Source: Papilionanthe hookeriana x Papilionanthe teres (taxonomy: Eukaryota; Streptophyta; Magnoliopsida; Asparagales; Orchidaceae). Taken from it: a stretch of DNA of 64,000 nt. Shown one piece after another: positions 1-10,058 of the stretch. The DNA is taken from positions 144,961,165 to 145,025,164 of the forward strand of contig CM040424.1 in NCBI GenBank assembly GCA_022702705.1, written 5' to 3'. A program made the translations under genes and the position numbers. Numbering within the stretch: position 1 is the first letter of the stretch; each line of letters starts with the position of its first letter. The notes beneath the pieces were generated by a model. It saw only the letters and a program-made list of their open reading frames with translations, had not been told where the DNA came from and did no database searches.

Positions 1-2775
1 GAAGCTTCGATCTAAGGGTTGTGTCACCTTCGATTGGGTCCAAGCAAGCTCCAGATGAAGTCCTCGGCACAGTGAATTGTCCGGAGTATGATTTCGACCA
101 CGGCCGATTACAAAGCTTGGAGTACGGAACGGATGGGTGGCCTTGGAGAAGGGGCTTTTGCTTGGTAAACTTCTTCTCTTGGTACGGTGAAGGTGTAGGA
201 CCAATCAATTTGGGGATTGGCTCACTTGTGGAGAAGTGTCCTGGTTTTGGGCTTGGATTTCGACTCGAAATTGAGCTCGCAGAGAGGAAATGACAGGGGG
301 ATTTTAGTGGGGATCAAGTTCTCTATGTGTGGGGAGTAGTCTGGAATGATTTTGGCAGAGTTTCCTTAAGGTTGGTTCAGCACCTCCCCCATGACCGAGA
401 GAGGTGGTGTTTAAATAAGAGAGGCTGGAGGGCCCCTAGGGGGAGTTAGGGACTGGGATCATGTGCTCTTGGCAAGGGAAGAACAGCTGCAATGGCCACT
501 GGGCATGGGGCAACTCAGCAAGGGAGAATTTCAATGTTGGCTCACATGTGAGCTCTCGGGTGTGGTGTTTTTCGGCGATCCGAGTGGGCTGGCCGCAGGC
601 ATGGGTCACCCTCGGGTCCAGGTGGGTCGGGGCTGGAGGTTTGTGCGATCAGTTGGGCTTTGCCATGTGTAAAGGGGATGGCTTGGAATGGAAGGGGAAA
701 AGGCCATTTTGGCTTGGTTTGGGTCAACCCATGTGTTTGGGTTGGGTTCACCTCCCCATGACACTGGTTTTAGGTGAGAGAATAAGTTAGGTCACGTGGT
801 CGAAAGGTGGTGAGGTCTCTTCTAAGAATATTTAGATTAAATTTGGGTTAAGGGGAATCATGGTTAAGGCTAATGACTTTAGGAGATTAAGGAAAGAGTC
901 TCCTCCTTTTGCCCAAAATGGCATGGTGACATGTAAAGAGGCTCTCATGGCTTCCATGTGGCTCATGCATGGCTTCATGGCTTGCCTATGGCTTAGGATG
1001 GCTTGGCTTGATTTCATGGAAGTAGAATTTAGAAATTTTGGTAATTTGGTGGAGAATTTTCATGAAGCTTGATTTGGATTGGTTTAATGATGATCTTGAA
1101 ACTTAGGGGTGATTTTGATTAAATGGATGATGAGGGGAAGGGTCATGTGGGCTTTGGATGAATTTTGGGCCTTTTGAAGTCTTTTTTGATGGGCTTTTAG
1201 GAAGGCTAAAGGGGATGGGCCTTTAGGTTTAAGAATGAATTCATGGATGGGAATTTTGTAGAATTTTGGGCCAAAAAATTGTTGGGTTTGGTTTAGGGAT
1301 ATGTCATGAGTGATTTGAAATGAGTTTGGAGTGATTTGGGTTTGAATTGGGTTGGATTTGGGCCTCTTTGGTAAATGGGCCAATGTAGGTCAAATTGGGC
1401 TAACATGGGCTAATGTTGGGCTAGGGTTGAAATTGATGTAAAATTAATGTTGGGAAATGTTTATGGGAGTGTTTCAAATAGGTTTTGACTTTGGTTGGGT
1501 TTTGATTTTGGGGTTTGGGCTTATTTGGGTTAGGTTTGGGTTTAGGTCAAAATTGGGCCTTTTAGTTTTGGGTTGAATTTTAGTGGGGTTTGGGTCCAAA
1601 TTTTGGGTAAATTATGTTAGTATTTTGTTTTTGGGGATGTTAGGGAAGGTTTAGAAAAGATTTGGGGTTAATTGGAGTTGAATTGGGTTAGTTTGAGCTA
1701 AGTTTGGGTCATGGGTCCAAATTAGGCTTTAAGGCCAAAAGTGAAATTGGATTCAAATTTCAATCAAATTGGAATTGGATTTGATCTAGATTGATATTGT
1801 GGATGTTAAATTAAAGTTTAGAATTGAATTGGACCGGAATGTGGGTCAATTGGGTAGGTTTGGTTTGACATTGGGTTTACTTTGGGTTAAAATGGGTCAA
1901 ATTGGGGATTTTGACAAAAGTGGGGTAAATTGATAAAATTGACCCATGGTGTAGTTGGACAAAATGAAATTGGGAATATTTGGGATTTTCTGGAATTTTC
2001 TGAGAATTTTCTGAATTTTTTGGATTTTTTGGCTAAGAGGGGCTTTTTGGGTATTTGGAGAGTATTGGGGGGTATTTTTGGAATTTTTGGCTATGGATGA
2101 TCAATTTGAGTGGAGGAAAATGTTTAGGAATGATTTTGGTGAATTTTGGGTAATTTAGGTGATTTTGTAAATTTTGGGTAGTTTCAAGGGCATTTGGTAG
2201 GTTTGGTGGGTCTGGGGCCCCGGGGTCAAAAATTGAAAATTTAGAAAATTGAAGATTGGGTAAATGTAAGTGGAATGAAATCATTTTTGTTGAGCCATGA
2301 AGCCATATCAAGCCCACATGAGCCATGAAGGAACTCATTTGAGGCATTCATTATGTTGTTCTAACCCTGCTTGCGAGGGCTTAGGGGTTAAGGACCATAC
2401 ATGTGAATCACGTCCATGAGTCGGGAGGTCGAGTTGGGTATGGGTGTGGTTTTAGGAGGTGTGTAAAAGTGTAGTGTATAAGTGTAGTGTGTGTGTAAGT
2501 CGGCCCTCACCGGACCAGGCCACCCGGGGCGGTCCTAAGGCCGAAGAGTCACTATAGGAACTCATCCTTTAAACTTCCGCATTTGATCTCGACCCTCTAG
2601 GTGATTAGGGGTCTACAATCAAGTTTGTGGAGTTTGCGGGGAGTTAAGAAGTGGTTTAAATTTCAAAGTGGTGGGTCCTAATTCTAATCCTCTTGGATAG
2701 TCAAAGGAAAAGCCTAATGCAAGATCCAAAGTACTAAAGAGAGAAGAGAAGACCTCATCAAAAATGAGGTCAACA
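1..2775 (-). mobile_element. 3' LTR (partial) of giant Tat/Ogre-type retrotransposon
   Basis: This segment aligns base for base, with about 5-7% visible differences and many small indels, to 20069-22854 and more loosely to 30670-33449 and 60585-63382. It is therefore the right-hand portion of the same 7.4-kb LTR; the rest lies left of the window. The right edge is set by the common end ...TCAACA at 2775, after which the sequence becomes the PPT and 3' UTR of the interior. Read on the minus strand the LTR starts TGTTGACC. An 8-bp stem (GACCTCAT/ATGAGGTC, 2751-2771) sits at the terminus in this copy. The segment 1380-2250 is strongly G/T-rich on the plus strand. Short ORFs here are not conserved between copies and are not counted as genes. 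Confidence 0.9.
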
Positions 2776-2792
2776 AATGGACCCCCAATAGG
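2776..2792 (-). promoter_or_regulatory. Polypurine tract next to 3' LTR
   Basis: On the minus strand the sequence CCTATTGGGGGTCCATT lies directly against the LTR start TGTTGACC. A G-rich purine tract next to the 3' LTR is where plus-strand DNA synthesis is primed in LTR retrotransposons. The same motif occurs at 33450-33466 next to another LTR of the family, which supports both the element orientation and the LTR boundary. Confidence 0.75.
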
Positions 2793-3190
2793 TGTGGTGT
2801 GCTATCCAAGCACACCGCGCGTATTGGCGTTGACCGAAGTGATTAACAAAACCAACACAGAAGTCCAAGTGACAAACTTGGGACAGTGTAGAACCGTTTC
2901 CACTGGGGAGTGTCAAGTATATCTCTGAGACTGTAGATTCCTGAATTCTCGCTGGTGAAAGGAAAAAAGAGGTGAATCCCAAATCGCATGATCTTGGGGA
3001 ATTTCAATTTAGATTTCATTTTGTTTCAATTTAAGTTTTGATGTGTGAGCTCAGATTTTAGTTTGAGTTTCAATTTAGATTGAAGTTTTGTTAAAATTAA
3101 TTTGAAGGGATTTGAACTTGAAATGAAAATTGGAATTTTGTGGTTTTAGAGGTAACTTCTTCAACCTCAAAAGAAAATTGAATTGATTGG
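2793..3190 (-). other. Conserved 3' UTR block of giant element
   Basis: No ORF of note is present. The block from 2793 to about 3000 is shared with 33467-33680, including a GC-rich core with the word CACACCGCGCGTATTGG. It is therefore a conserved part of the 3' untranslated region of this family. From about 3000 to 3190 the sequence is AT-rich and leads into the tandem array. Confidence 0.6.
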
Positions 3191-4015
3191 ATTGAACCAT
3201 TACAATGAGGAAAGATCTCAGAGCAATGTGGTATTGGATGTAAAATCCTTAACCTCAAGAGTTTGATTTTGATGTATTTTATTGCAGTAGGGAAAGAACC
3301 TAAAGCAATGTAGTCTCAAATGTAAAATCCTCAACCACAAGAATTTGATTTTTGATGTATTTCATTGCGATAGGGAAAGAACCTAAAGCAATGCAGTCTC
3401 GGATGTAAAATCCTCAACCCCAAAAGTTTGATTTTGATGTATTTCATTGTAGTAGGGAAAGAACCTAAAGCAATGCAGTCTCGGATGTAAAATCCTCAAC
3501 CCCAAGAATTTGATTTTTATGTATTTCATTGTGATAGGGAAAGAACCTAAAGCAATGCAGTCTCGGATATAAAATCCTCAACCCCAAAAGTTTTATTTTG
3601 ATGTATTTCATTGCGATAGGGAAAGAACCTAAAGCAATGCAGTCTCGGATGTAAAATCCTCGGCCCAAAAGTTTGATTTTGATGTATTTCATTGCGATAG
3701 GGAAAGAACCTAAAGCAATGCGATCTCGGATGTAAAATCCTCGACCCCAAAAGTTTGATTTTGATGTATTTCATTGCGATAGGGAAAGAACCTAAAGCAA
3801 TGCTGTCTTGGATGTAAAATCCTCGACCCCAGAATTTGAATTTGATGTATTTCATTGCGATAGGGAAAGAACCCTAAAGCAATGCAGTCTTGGATGTAAA
3901 ATCCTCGACCCCAAGAATTTGATTTTGATGTATTTCATTGCGATAGGGAAAGAACCTAAAGCAATGCAGTCTTGGATGTAAAATCCTCAACCCCAAGAAT
4001 TTGATTTTGCAAAGA
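3191..4015 (-). repeat. 82-bp tandem repeat array, about 10 copies
   Basis: The marker word TAAAATCC recurs at 3241, 3323, 3406, 3488, 3570, 3652, 3733, 3815, 3897 and 3979, a period of 81-83 bp. Each unit contains a core like TGTATTTCATTGCGATAGGG followed by AAGAACCTAAAGCAATGC. Units differ by a few bases. The array lies between the extra ORF and the 3' LTR, the 3' UTR zone where Tat/Ogre-lineage elements are known to carry variable tandem repeats that can seed satellites. Long ORFs read through the array are by-products of the repeat. Confidence 0.95.
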
Positions 4016-4862
4016 TTTGTAGTGTTGATTTGAAAAGTTTGGAATTTTAGTGTTTCGAGGATTTCATGAAAGTTGTAAAAGATTTTTGTGGAAGGAAACA
4101 GATTAGGAGGGAATATGTAGATGCTACATATCCCACTCAAAAGAGTTGATCGAAAGTTGCTGGTTTGGATTTGATACAATTCCTCGCCATCAGATCCAAA
4201 TTGAAAACCTCGTGGCTCCGTGTCAATGGAATTGACCGCTTCCATCCCAAACAAGGGAGAGAGTAGAACGGATTGGATTTCAGATTTGGAAGGTTGAATT
4301 AGAATTTGATTGAGATTTTATTTGAGATCTGGAAGATTGAATTTGATTTTGATTCTGATTTGATTTAAAATTTGTGTTTATTTTGTTTGTCCTTTAACGA
4401 TTCAAATTTGCTTTATCGTTCATTTAATGTTCATGTGGATTTGGCGTCATCATTTTTTTTTATAGAATTTTAAGGAAAGTTTTCTTCCATTCTTTTTGTT
4501 TCTTTTCTGTTCTTTGTTCGAAGTTCATTTAACTTTAATGGCGTTTCCCAGTCGATTTGCACAAAAGAGGTGAAGACGAAATGTGACATGGTCACTTTCA
4601 TTCCAATCATGTCGAAGATACATCATACAACTCGATCCGGAATACATCTCATACAATCCATGTAGACTCAAAACGGACTATGTATGATCTTTGTCGATCC
4701 ATCCAAAAAGGCATCTATCAAAAATCCGTGTCTGAATAGTGAGGTACATGGTTAATAACATCACCTTCCAAGCCATCCTTGGCAAGGATGTCATATGGAT
4801 GTACGTTGGAGGTGTGATATTTTCCATGTAACGCACAGCTCGTAAGGCCGGAGGCTCTCTAG
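4016..4862 (-). other. 3' UTR spacer between tandem array and AlkB-like ORF
   Basis: No recognisable protein domain on either strand. The part 4016-4560 is AT-rich. The part 4560-4862 has composition closer to the coding interior and directly follows the stop of the AlkB-like ORF in the minus-strand reading, so it is probably the proximal 3' UTR or a decayed coding tail. Confidence 0.5.
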
Positions 4863-6304
4863 CTACGGGTCCGGTTGGAAGTGGTAAGGTGCTTTCCTAT
4901 CATCCATCCTTCGAAAGTAAGCGAGATCCGCTTCATTGATACTCCGGTATGCAATGTTTAGCGACATACGCTCCGTTGCCCTTTAGTATCATGACGGAAC
5001 CTACCGGTAATGGTATCTTTACTAGCCCTCGGAACTCACCTGGGCCTGCTATCCGGAGGTCAGATCCGAACATGATATTATACTCGTTCAGAAAAGAAAC
5101 TGTGCAGAAAGGTCTGACAAAGTCGTGATGATCGATGTGTGTGCGTATGCAGTCACCCTTCTTGTAAATGTTAATGATGCAACTATTGGGTATGCAATCT
5201 GCTAGCAGTACCCTCCATGTTATCATTCTCTTTACCATCCTTTTGATGACTAATGGCATTGGATCTACCTTGCCATGATGAAGTATCCCCGGTGGGTTTC
5301 CCTTCTGTCTTCTGCGAAGTTGTAGCAGCATCCACATTGTATTGTAATTCTCCCTTTCCCTGGCATCCATCTCCGGGGTTACGAGTAGGTGTTTTCTCTT
5401 AAGCGGCCTGCTCGACCCATTCTTTTCAAATCCGGGATGCGATCCACGATTTGTTGTTGTTCGTATTCGAGAACACGTTTGTATGTAGCTCGAGGCCTTC
5501 AGTATATTGATCCTCCTGCCTCTAATTCTCTCGAAAGTATTCAAAGTTTGCTTCTCGACATTACGCATTCTTTCTAGCTCGTGATTACGGAATAATGCTG
5601 TAAATGGCGAGGCACAGTGACGTACTTGTGGGATATATGGCTCAATCCCCTCGTGTTCTCTGCATACCTCGGCTCCTCGGGGGTGGTCTCCGTCGAGACA
5701 TCCTCCGGGGTTGCTCTGCCAACAAGGTCATGCATTACTGGTGGCTTTATCTGGTGGCATGGTAGCCTTCCTTCTTATGATCTCCTTGAGATTTCCCTGG
5801 TCCCTTCTGTTATCCTCGGGGCTGGCCTCCTTTCTTCAGGTTCCTGGCGAACCGGTTTCCTTGATGTATATGCACTGTTAGTAGCGACTGCCTCGTCGCG
5901 CTGGTCCGCTGCTAGTTTAGTTAACATCTTGCGGATACCGCAATTTTTATTTCTTCGGCGAGTTGCTATGAGAGTAGCACTTCGTACTTCTGAATCTCCG
6001 TGGGCGCGGCGGCGCGAGCACGCCCTCTGCTGTAGCGACTACAGACTTGATTCTCTTGTCCTCCTCAGTGTTTGTTTTCCTTTTCTTCTTCTTCTGGGTT
6101 GGTGGCTTGGGCCACCCACTTTCATTGTTGTCTAGCCGGGCGGTTCCTCTCGGTCAGCCGGGACCCGGTCACTTTCCTCGTATTGCGGAGCCTGCGGTGC
6201 GAAGTCGAGCCGATCTCCATTATCGCTCCATCTTTCACCCTCTTTTCATCGAGTGCGAGGCTTACGCCATTTCTAAAGTTCGGGACCAACCGCCGGTTCG
6301 ACAT
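4863..6304 (-). pseudogene. AlkB-like 2OG-Fe(II) dioxygenase (ALKBH9/10-type) carried as extra ORF of the retrotransposon, frameshifted
   Basis: The longest open stretch (4933-5568) encodes the catalytic core of a plant ALKBH9/10-like oxygenase. It contains NSCIINIYKKGDC, then an HID iron-binding motif at about 5131-5139 followed by HDFVRPFCTVSFL, then PGEF, IPLPVGSV and the distal His at about 4954-4956 in VAKHC. Just past the stop, in another frame, an RxxxxxR 2-oxoglutarate-binding motif (4911-4930) is split by a 1-nt deletion and followed by a short tail ending at a TAG (4863-4865). Upstream, 5350-5510, the beta-strand region typical of the family (words GLELHTNVF, KGRITIQ, CCYNFAED) reads across frames, implying at least four frameshifts in total. 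No introns interrupt the domain, so capture was through RNA. An ATG at 6302-6304 opens a basic, low-complexity N-terminal region with no recognised domain. Known plant ALKBH9B and ALKBH10B remove m6A from RNA; activity here is inferred. The ORF is sense to the element and downstream of integrase, the env/extra-ORF position. Confidence 0.88.
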
Positions 6305-6307
6305 GTC

Positions 6308-6335
6308 CTACGAAAAGACAAGGAAAAGGATCGGG
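6308..6335 (-). promoter_or_regulatory. Candidate 3' splice acceptor before AlkB-like ORF
   Basis: On the minus strand a pyrimidine tract (CCTTTTCCTTGTCTTTTCG) runs into TAG|G at 6307-6310, and the first ATG of the AlkB-like ORF follows three bases later (6302-6304). This is the arrangement expected if the downstream ORF is expressed from a spliced subgenomic RNA, as env-position ORFs can be. It is judged by eye only; no donor has been assigned. Confidence 0.45.
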
Positions 6336-6702
6336 GGTCTATCTTAAGAACAAGAACATTAAGAAAATGTTTATTGGAGACGAGTTTTCTTTTTCTCTTT
6401 TTTTTATTATTCCTTTTGTATTTTTAAATTCAACAGGAATGAAGTGGGAAAAGATCGGGAAAAAGATTTTGATTTGGAAGAGAGAATAAGGAAAATTTTA
6501 TTATCATGATTTTATTTATTTTAGCACATTTTTTATTATTTTTTGGGTTCGGACCCGGTCATAAGTAATTACTTCGCCGTGCTTCTAGAGATGAAGAATT
6601 CATTCCTTCGAAACATCGGGTAGCGTAATACTTCTTCGAGTATCATCCATTGATCGGAAGCATATGTCGTTCTCCTTGGCAATTCACTAGTCGGTAAGAG
6701 CC
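6336..6702 (-). other. Integrase tail and spacer before AlkB-like ORF
   Basis: The upper part (about 6590-6702) still reads as a decayed integrase C-terminal tail in another frame. The lower part (6340-6560) is AT-rich, with a pyrimidine-rich block followed by a purine-rich block on the minus strand. No other domain is visible. Confidence 0.45.
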
Positions 6703-7730
6703 TCACGAGTAGTCGCCTCGACCACGAAATGGTCCTTCCCGAGTGGGTTCGAATTTTCCTCCTATCTTGCGGTGTGCGAGGATAGGTCTCTTGAGAACGA
6801 GAACTAAGTCACCAACTTTGAAGGTTCTTGGGCGGACCGATCTGTCATGGGCTTGAACCATCTTAGCTTGGTATAGTTCTAAGTTCTGCTTTGTCTGCAA
6901 GTCTTTTCCCTTCCGGGCTTTCCAACTCCTATAGTCGTAATTTGGCATTCTCTTCCATCGTGATTTTGTTTGCAGTTGCAATTCGAGTGAAGGAAGCTGG
7001 ACCTCTAAGGGTAACGCTTTGCCTCGGACCCATACACCGGAGCGTAAGGTGTAGCTTGAGTAGGAGTTACGAAGGTTGTCCGGTAGGCCATAAGGCTTAT
7101 AATAACTTCTCGTGCCAATTTCTCTTATTATCGTCAAAGTTTTCTTTAAAATTTGAACGAGAGTTTTATTAAAAGCCTCAGTCAGAGCCGTTTGCTCTTG
7201 GATAGTAAATTGTTGAATACGCCGGTCGATTCGTGTCTCCGACAAAATTGTTGATTTGCGTGCTTCGAATGCGGACCGATTATACGAAATGATCCTGCGC
7301 GGCACTCCGAAACGGTAGACAACTTGGTTCTTAAAAAATTGTAGCACGTGGTGTGCTTTCACTTCTCTGATTGGAATTGCCTCTGCCCACTTGGAAAAGT
7401 AATCTGTAGCCACAAGAATGAAGCGTTGTCCTTTTGAAGATGGTGGTTCTATTGGACCCACTATATCATGCCTCGACATTCGAATGGCCGCGTCGTGATT
7501 GTCGGATGTAGCACATTTGGAGGTTGGTGTAGAACCACTCCGTGCACTTGGCATTGGTGACAGCTCTTGGCAATTTTCATGCAGTCGGTCATCATCGAGG
7601 GCCAGTAGTACCTTAGTCTTTTAATTTTCAATTTCATCTTCGGACCCAACTGGTGAGCGCCACAGAGTCCTGAATGCACTTCTTTAACAATTTCATGGGC
7701 CTCGGACCCGCTTAGGCATCTTAGCCACAT
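6703..7730 (-). pseudogene. Integrase of Tat/Ogre element (frameshifted)
   Basis: The N-terminal zinc-binding domain is read at 7461-7730, with H-x6-H-x30-C-x2-C spacing ending in SCHQC and containing RYYWPSMM. The catalytic core continues in another frame (6703-7554): first Asp in HDIVGPI, the strand ILVATDYFSKWAEA, then the second active-site block, where the usual Asp is a Tyr (IISYNRSAFE), and a Glu within TEAFNKTLVQILKK. The tail VGDLVLVLKR followed by GKFEP..EGPF is the usual C-terminal domain. Integrase inserts the cDNA into the genome. This copy has a frameshift between the zinc domain and the core, and the second catalytic Asp is lost, so it should be inactive. Confidence 0.9.
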
Positions 7731-7877
7731 TTGATCAAAAGACCTTACGTATAACGTGTTGTTTATTAATGCGTAGGACGAGTTCTTTCCTTGATACGAT
7801 GAGTCTAACGACCTATCGTCACAGTAGTTTTCTTGTTTGCGGGTAGTACGTAATGATTGTCGTCGATCTTACGTGTT

Positions 7878-8760
7878 TTACATCACTGCTGTATAGCTGA
7901 TTCTTTTTCTTTTTCGATTTGTGTATTGTGTACATGTTGAGTTGTGATAGGACTGACGTTCGTGAGCTGACACTTCCATCGATTCATCTTGCGAGCGAGC
8001 AAATTCTTTTGCGAGGCGGGCTAACGCATTTCTTAAAGCGTTTTCTTTTCGGGAATTTTGTAGATCGTCACATTCGGAATGCGATTCTAACAAGCTGTAT
8101 GGCATCTTGGAAGTATTGCTCGAGTCTTGGCTTTAAAATTTTGTCTTGTCCGTGATCTGTTGAATGATTAGCTGCGAATCCCCGTAGATGTTGATGTTTG
8201 TTATCCCCAATTTGAATAGTTAATTCCGGTCCTGTTACGAGAGCTTCGTATTCCGCCGTTGTTTGTACACGGCTCCGTCGAGTGGTAGGAGTATCTTAAC
8301 ATCCCCCGCTCCGGTGTTATAAAGATTAGTCCGATTCCTGCCTTACCCGGCACTATCACTTGCGATTCTTCGTCTTTGTGTGCTGAAGATGCTCCGTCAA
8401 AAAATAATTCCCAATGTCGCTCATCAGGGTTTTCTAAGCTCATTATTTGTTCATCTGGCAAGTCGTCATTGAGAGGAGATTCTGCCAGCAAAGGGTGTGT
8501 TGCGAGGAGGTCTGCTAGGACTTGTCCCTTTATGGCACGAAGAGGCACGAAAGTTATATCAAATTGCAATAATATCATTGACCACCAGGCAAGTCTGCCA
8601 GAAAGCATTAGACGGGTCATCGAGTATTGCAATGGATTAAATTTCGAGATCGAGTTGACCTTATGAGAAAGCATGTAGTGCACGAGCTTTTGAGCGGCGA
8701 AGATCGGGGCTAAACGAGTGCTTTTCAATTGTGGGATACTTTATTTCCGTCGGAAGTAAA
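7878..8760 (-). pseudogene. RNase H plus archaeal-type second RNase H of Tat/Ogre element
   Basis: 8201-8728 begins in the connection after the native RNase H (HYMLSHKVNSISKFNPLQYS, then GQVLADLLATHP). It then opens a second RNase H fold with WELFFDGASSAHKDE, GIGLIFITPERG and CTNN. A one-base shift lets the AEYEAL-type helix continue, and 7878-8105 carries the last helix (NALARLAKEFA). A second, archaeal-like RNase H between RT-RNase H and integrase is a known hallmark of the Tat lineage, so this domain supports the classification. The region is broken by at least two frameshifts. Confidence 0.82.
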
Positions 8761-10058
8761 TGACGGCTCGGGTAGTAAAGAGCATTTTCTTTACCCTCAT
8801 CATTGACTGAAGCTAACGAGGCTCAGAGAGTCGTCTAAAGCCGTAGTATAAAGTATCGACGAGTCTATACGAGGCTCGGGGCTGCTAAGACGGGAGTTGT
8901 CATTAAATATTGTTTAATGTCCTCGAAGGCCCTCCGGCATTTCTCTTCCCAAATAAATTTGGCGTCCTTTTTAACTAATGCGAGAAAGGCTGACACCTAC
9001 TGACAAGTTCGAGATAAAGCGTCGAAGATATGCCGACTTCCCTTGAAAAGATCGCAGTTGTTTTAAGGTTTTGGGAGGTGGCATTTCTAAGATAGCTTTA
9101 ATCTTTTCCGGGTCGATTTCGATTCCACGATGTCGGACAATGAATCTAAGAATTTCCGGAGGTGACGCCGAAGGCTCATTTTAAGGGATTCAACTTAAGG
9201 TTAAATTGTCTTAATCGTTCGAAAACAATTCTCAAATCATACGAGTGGTTTTCTTTTACTTTGCTTTTGATGACCACATCGTCCACGTAGCATTCGACTT
9301 GATTGTGGATGAGATCATCAAAAATTCTTGTCATTGTTCTGCGGTAGGTTGCTCCTGCGTTCTTCGGTCCGAATGGCATCACTTTGTGTAGCAATATACT
9401 CCGATCGGCGTTACGAATGCTTGTAAGTTTTTCATCTTACGGAGCCATTTTTATCTGGTTGTATCACGAAGATCCATCCATGAATGAGAATATTTCATGT
9501 GTTGAAGCAATGTCGATCATTAATTCGGGATCGGTAGAGGAATTCATCTTTTGGACATGCCTTGTTTAAGTCTCGAAATCCACACAAATTCGATCGACCA
9601 TTCTTCTTCACGTTGGTACCACATTGGTCAATCGAGTCGGGTATTGTTCTTCACGGACAAATTTGGCGTCTATTAGCTTTTTAACTTCGAGCTATGACTT
9701 GTTGTTCGATTTCTAGACGCATTCTTTTGGGACCTTGTCTGACTGGAACAGAAGTAGGATCCACTCCTAGCTTATGGACTGTGACCTCTTGAGCTAATCC
9801 TGGCATCTCATCGTAGTTCCAAGCGAAACAGTCTTTAAATTCCATTAATAACTTGATTATTTCTTCGGAGTCTTCTTTATTGAGTAAGGAGCTAACAAAG
9901 GTAGGTCTAGTCTCTTCGCTAGTACCTAAGTTAACTTCAGTTAACTCATCTATTGTAGATTTGATTTCTTCTTCGAACTCTGGTGGAGCGTTTCCAATTT
10001 GTAAATCTTGAGTTCTTCGTAGTTTCGATGCGGTTTTCATTAGACTCGCAAGTGACAA
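8761..10058 (-). pseudogene. Reverse transcriptase of Tat/Ogre element (frameshifted)
   Basis: The N-terminal part (9681-10058) contains CFAWNYDEMPGL and VRQGPKRMRLEIEQQVI. A decayed piece around 9490-9600 still reads LNKACPKDEF, the typical DLNKACPKD block. The palm (9176-9394) has VMPFGPKNAGATY and the catalytic YVDD within VECYVDDVVIKSK. These words are characteristic of the plant Tat/Ogre branch of Ty3/gypsy. Several frameshifts and stops separate the pieces. RT copies the element RNA into DNA. Confidence 0.9.

Noticed and set aside
21..1072. Several plus-strand ORFs of 60-110 codons at the left end, echoed at 20090-21141
   Set aside because: They lie inside the LTR, change frame between the four LTR copies and show no protein motif, so the sequence similarity reflects LTR homology rather than coding constraint.
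1500..2250. TTTGGGTTAGG-like words resembling telomere repeats
   Set aside because: Irregular spacing and sequence; no tandem TTTAGGG array. It is a G/T-skewed LTR zone found in every LTR copy.
3465..4254. Minus-strand ORFs with repeated peptide units
   Set aside because: They are the translation of the 82-bp tandem array; the period is not a multiple of three and the frames drift.
5617..6427. Plus-strand ORFs of up to 172 codons opposite the AlkB-like ORF
   Set aside because: They are hydrophobic shadows of the minus-strand coding region and have no domain; the minus strand holds the recognisable protein.
6340..6440. Plus-strand T-rich tract ending in CAACAG as a possible splice acceptor
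   Set aside because: It is on the strand opposite to all coding domains; no plus-strand exon is recognisable downstream.
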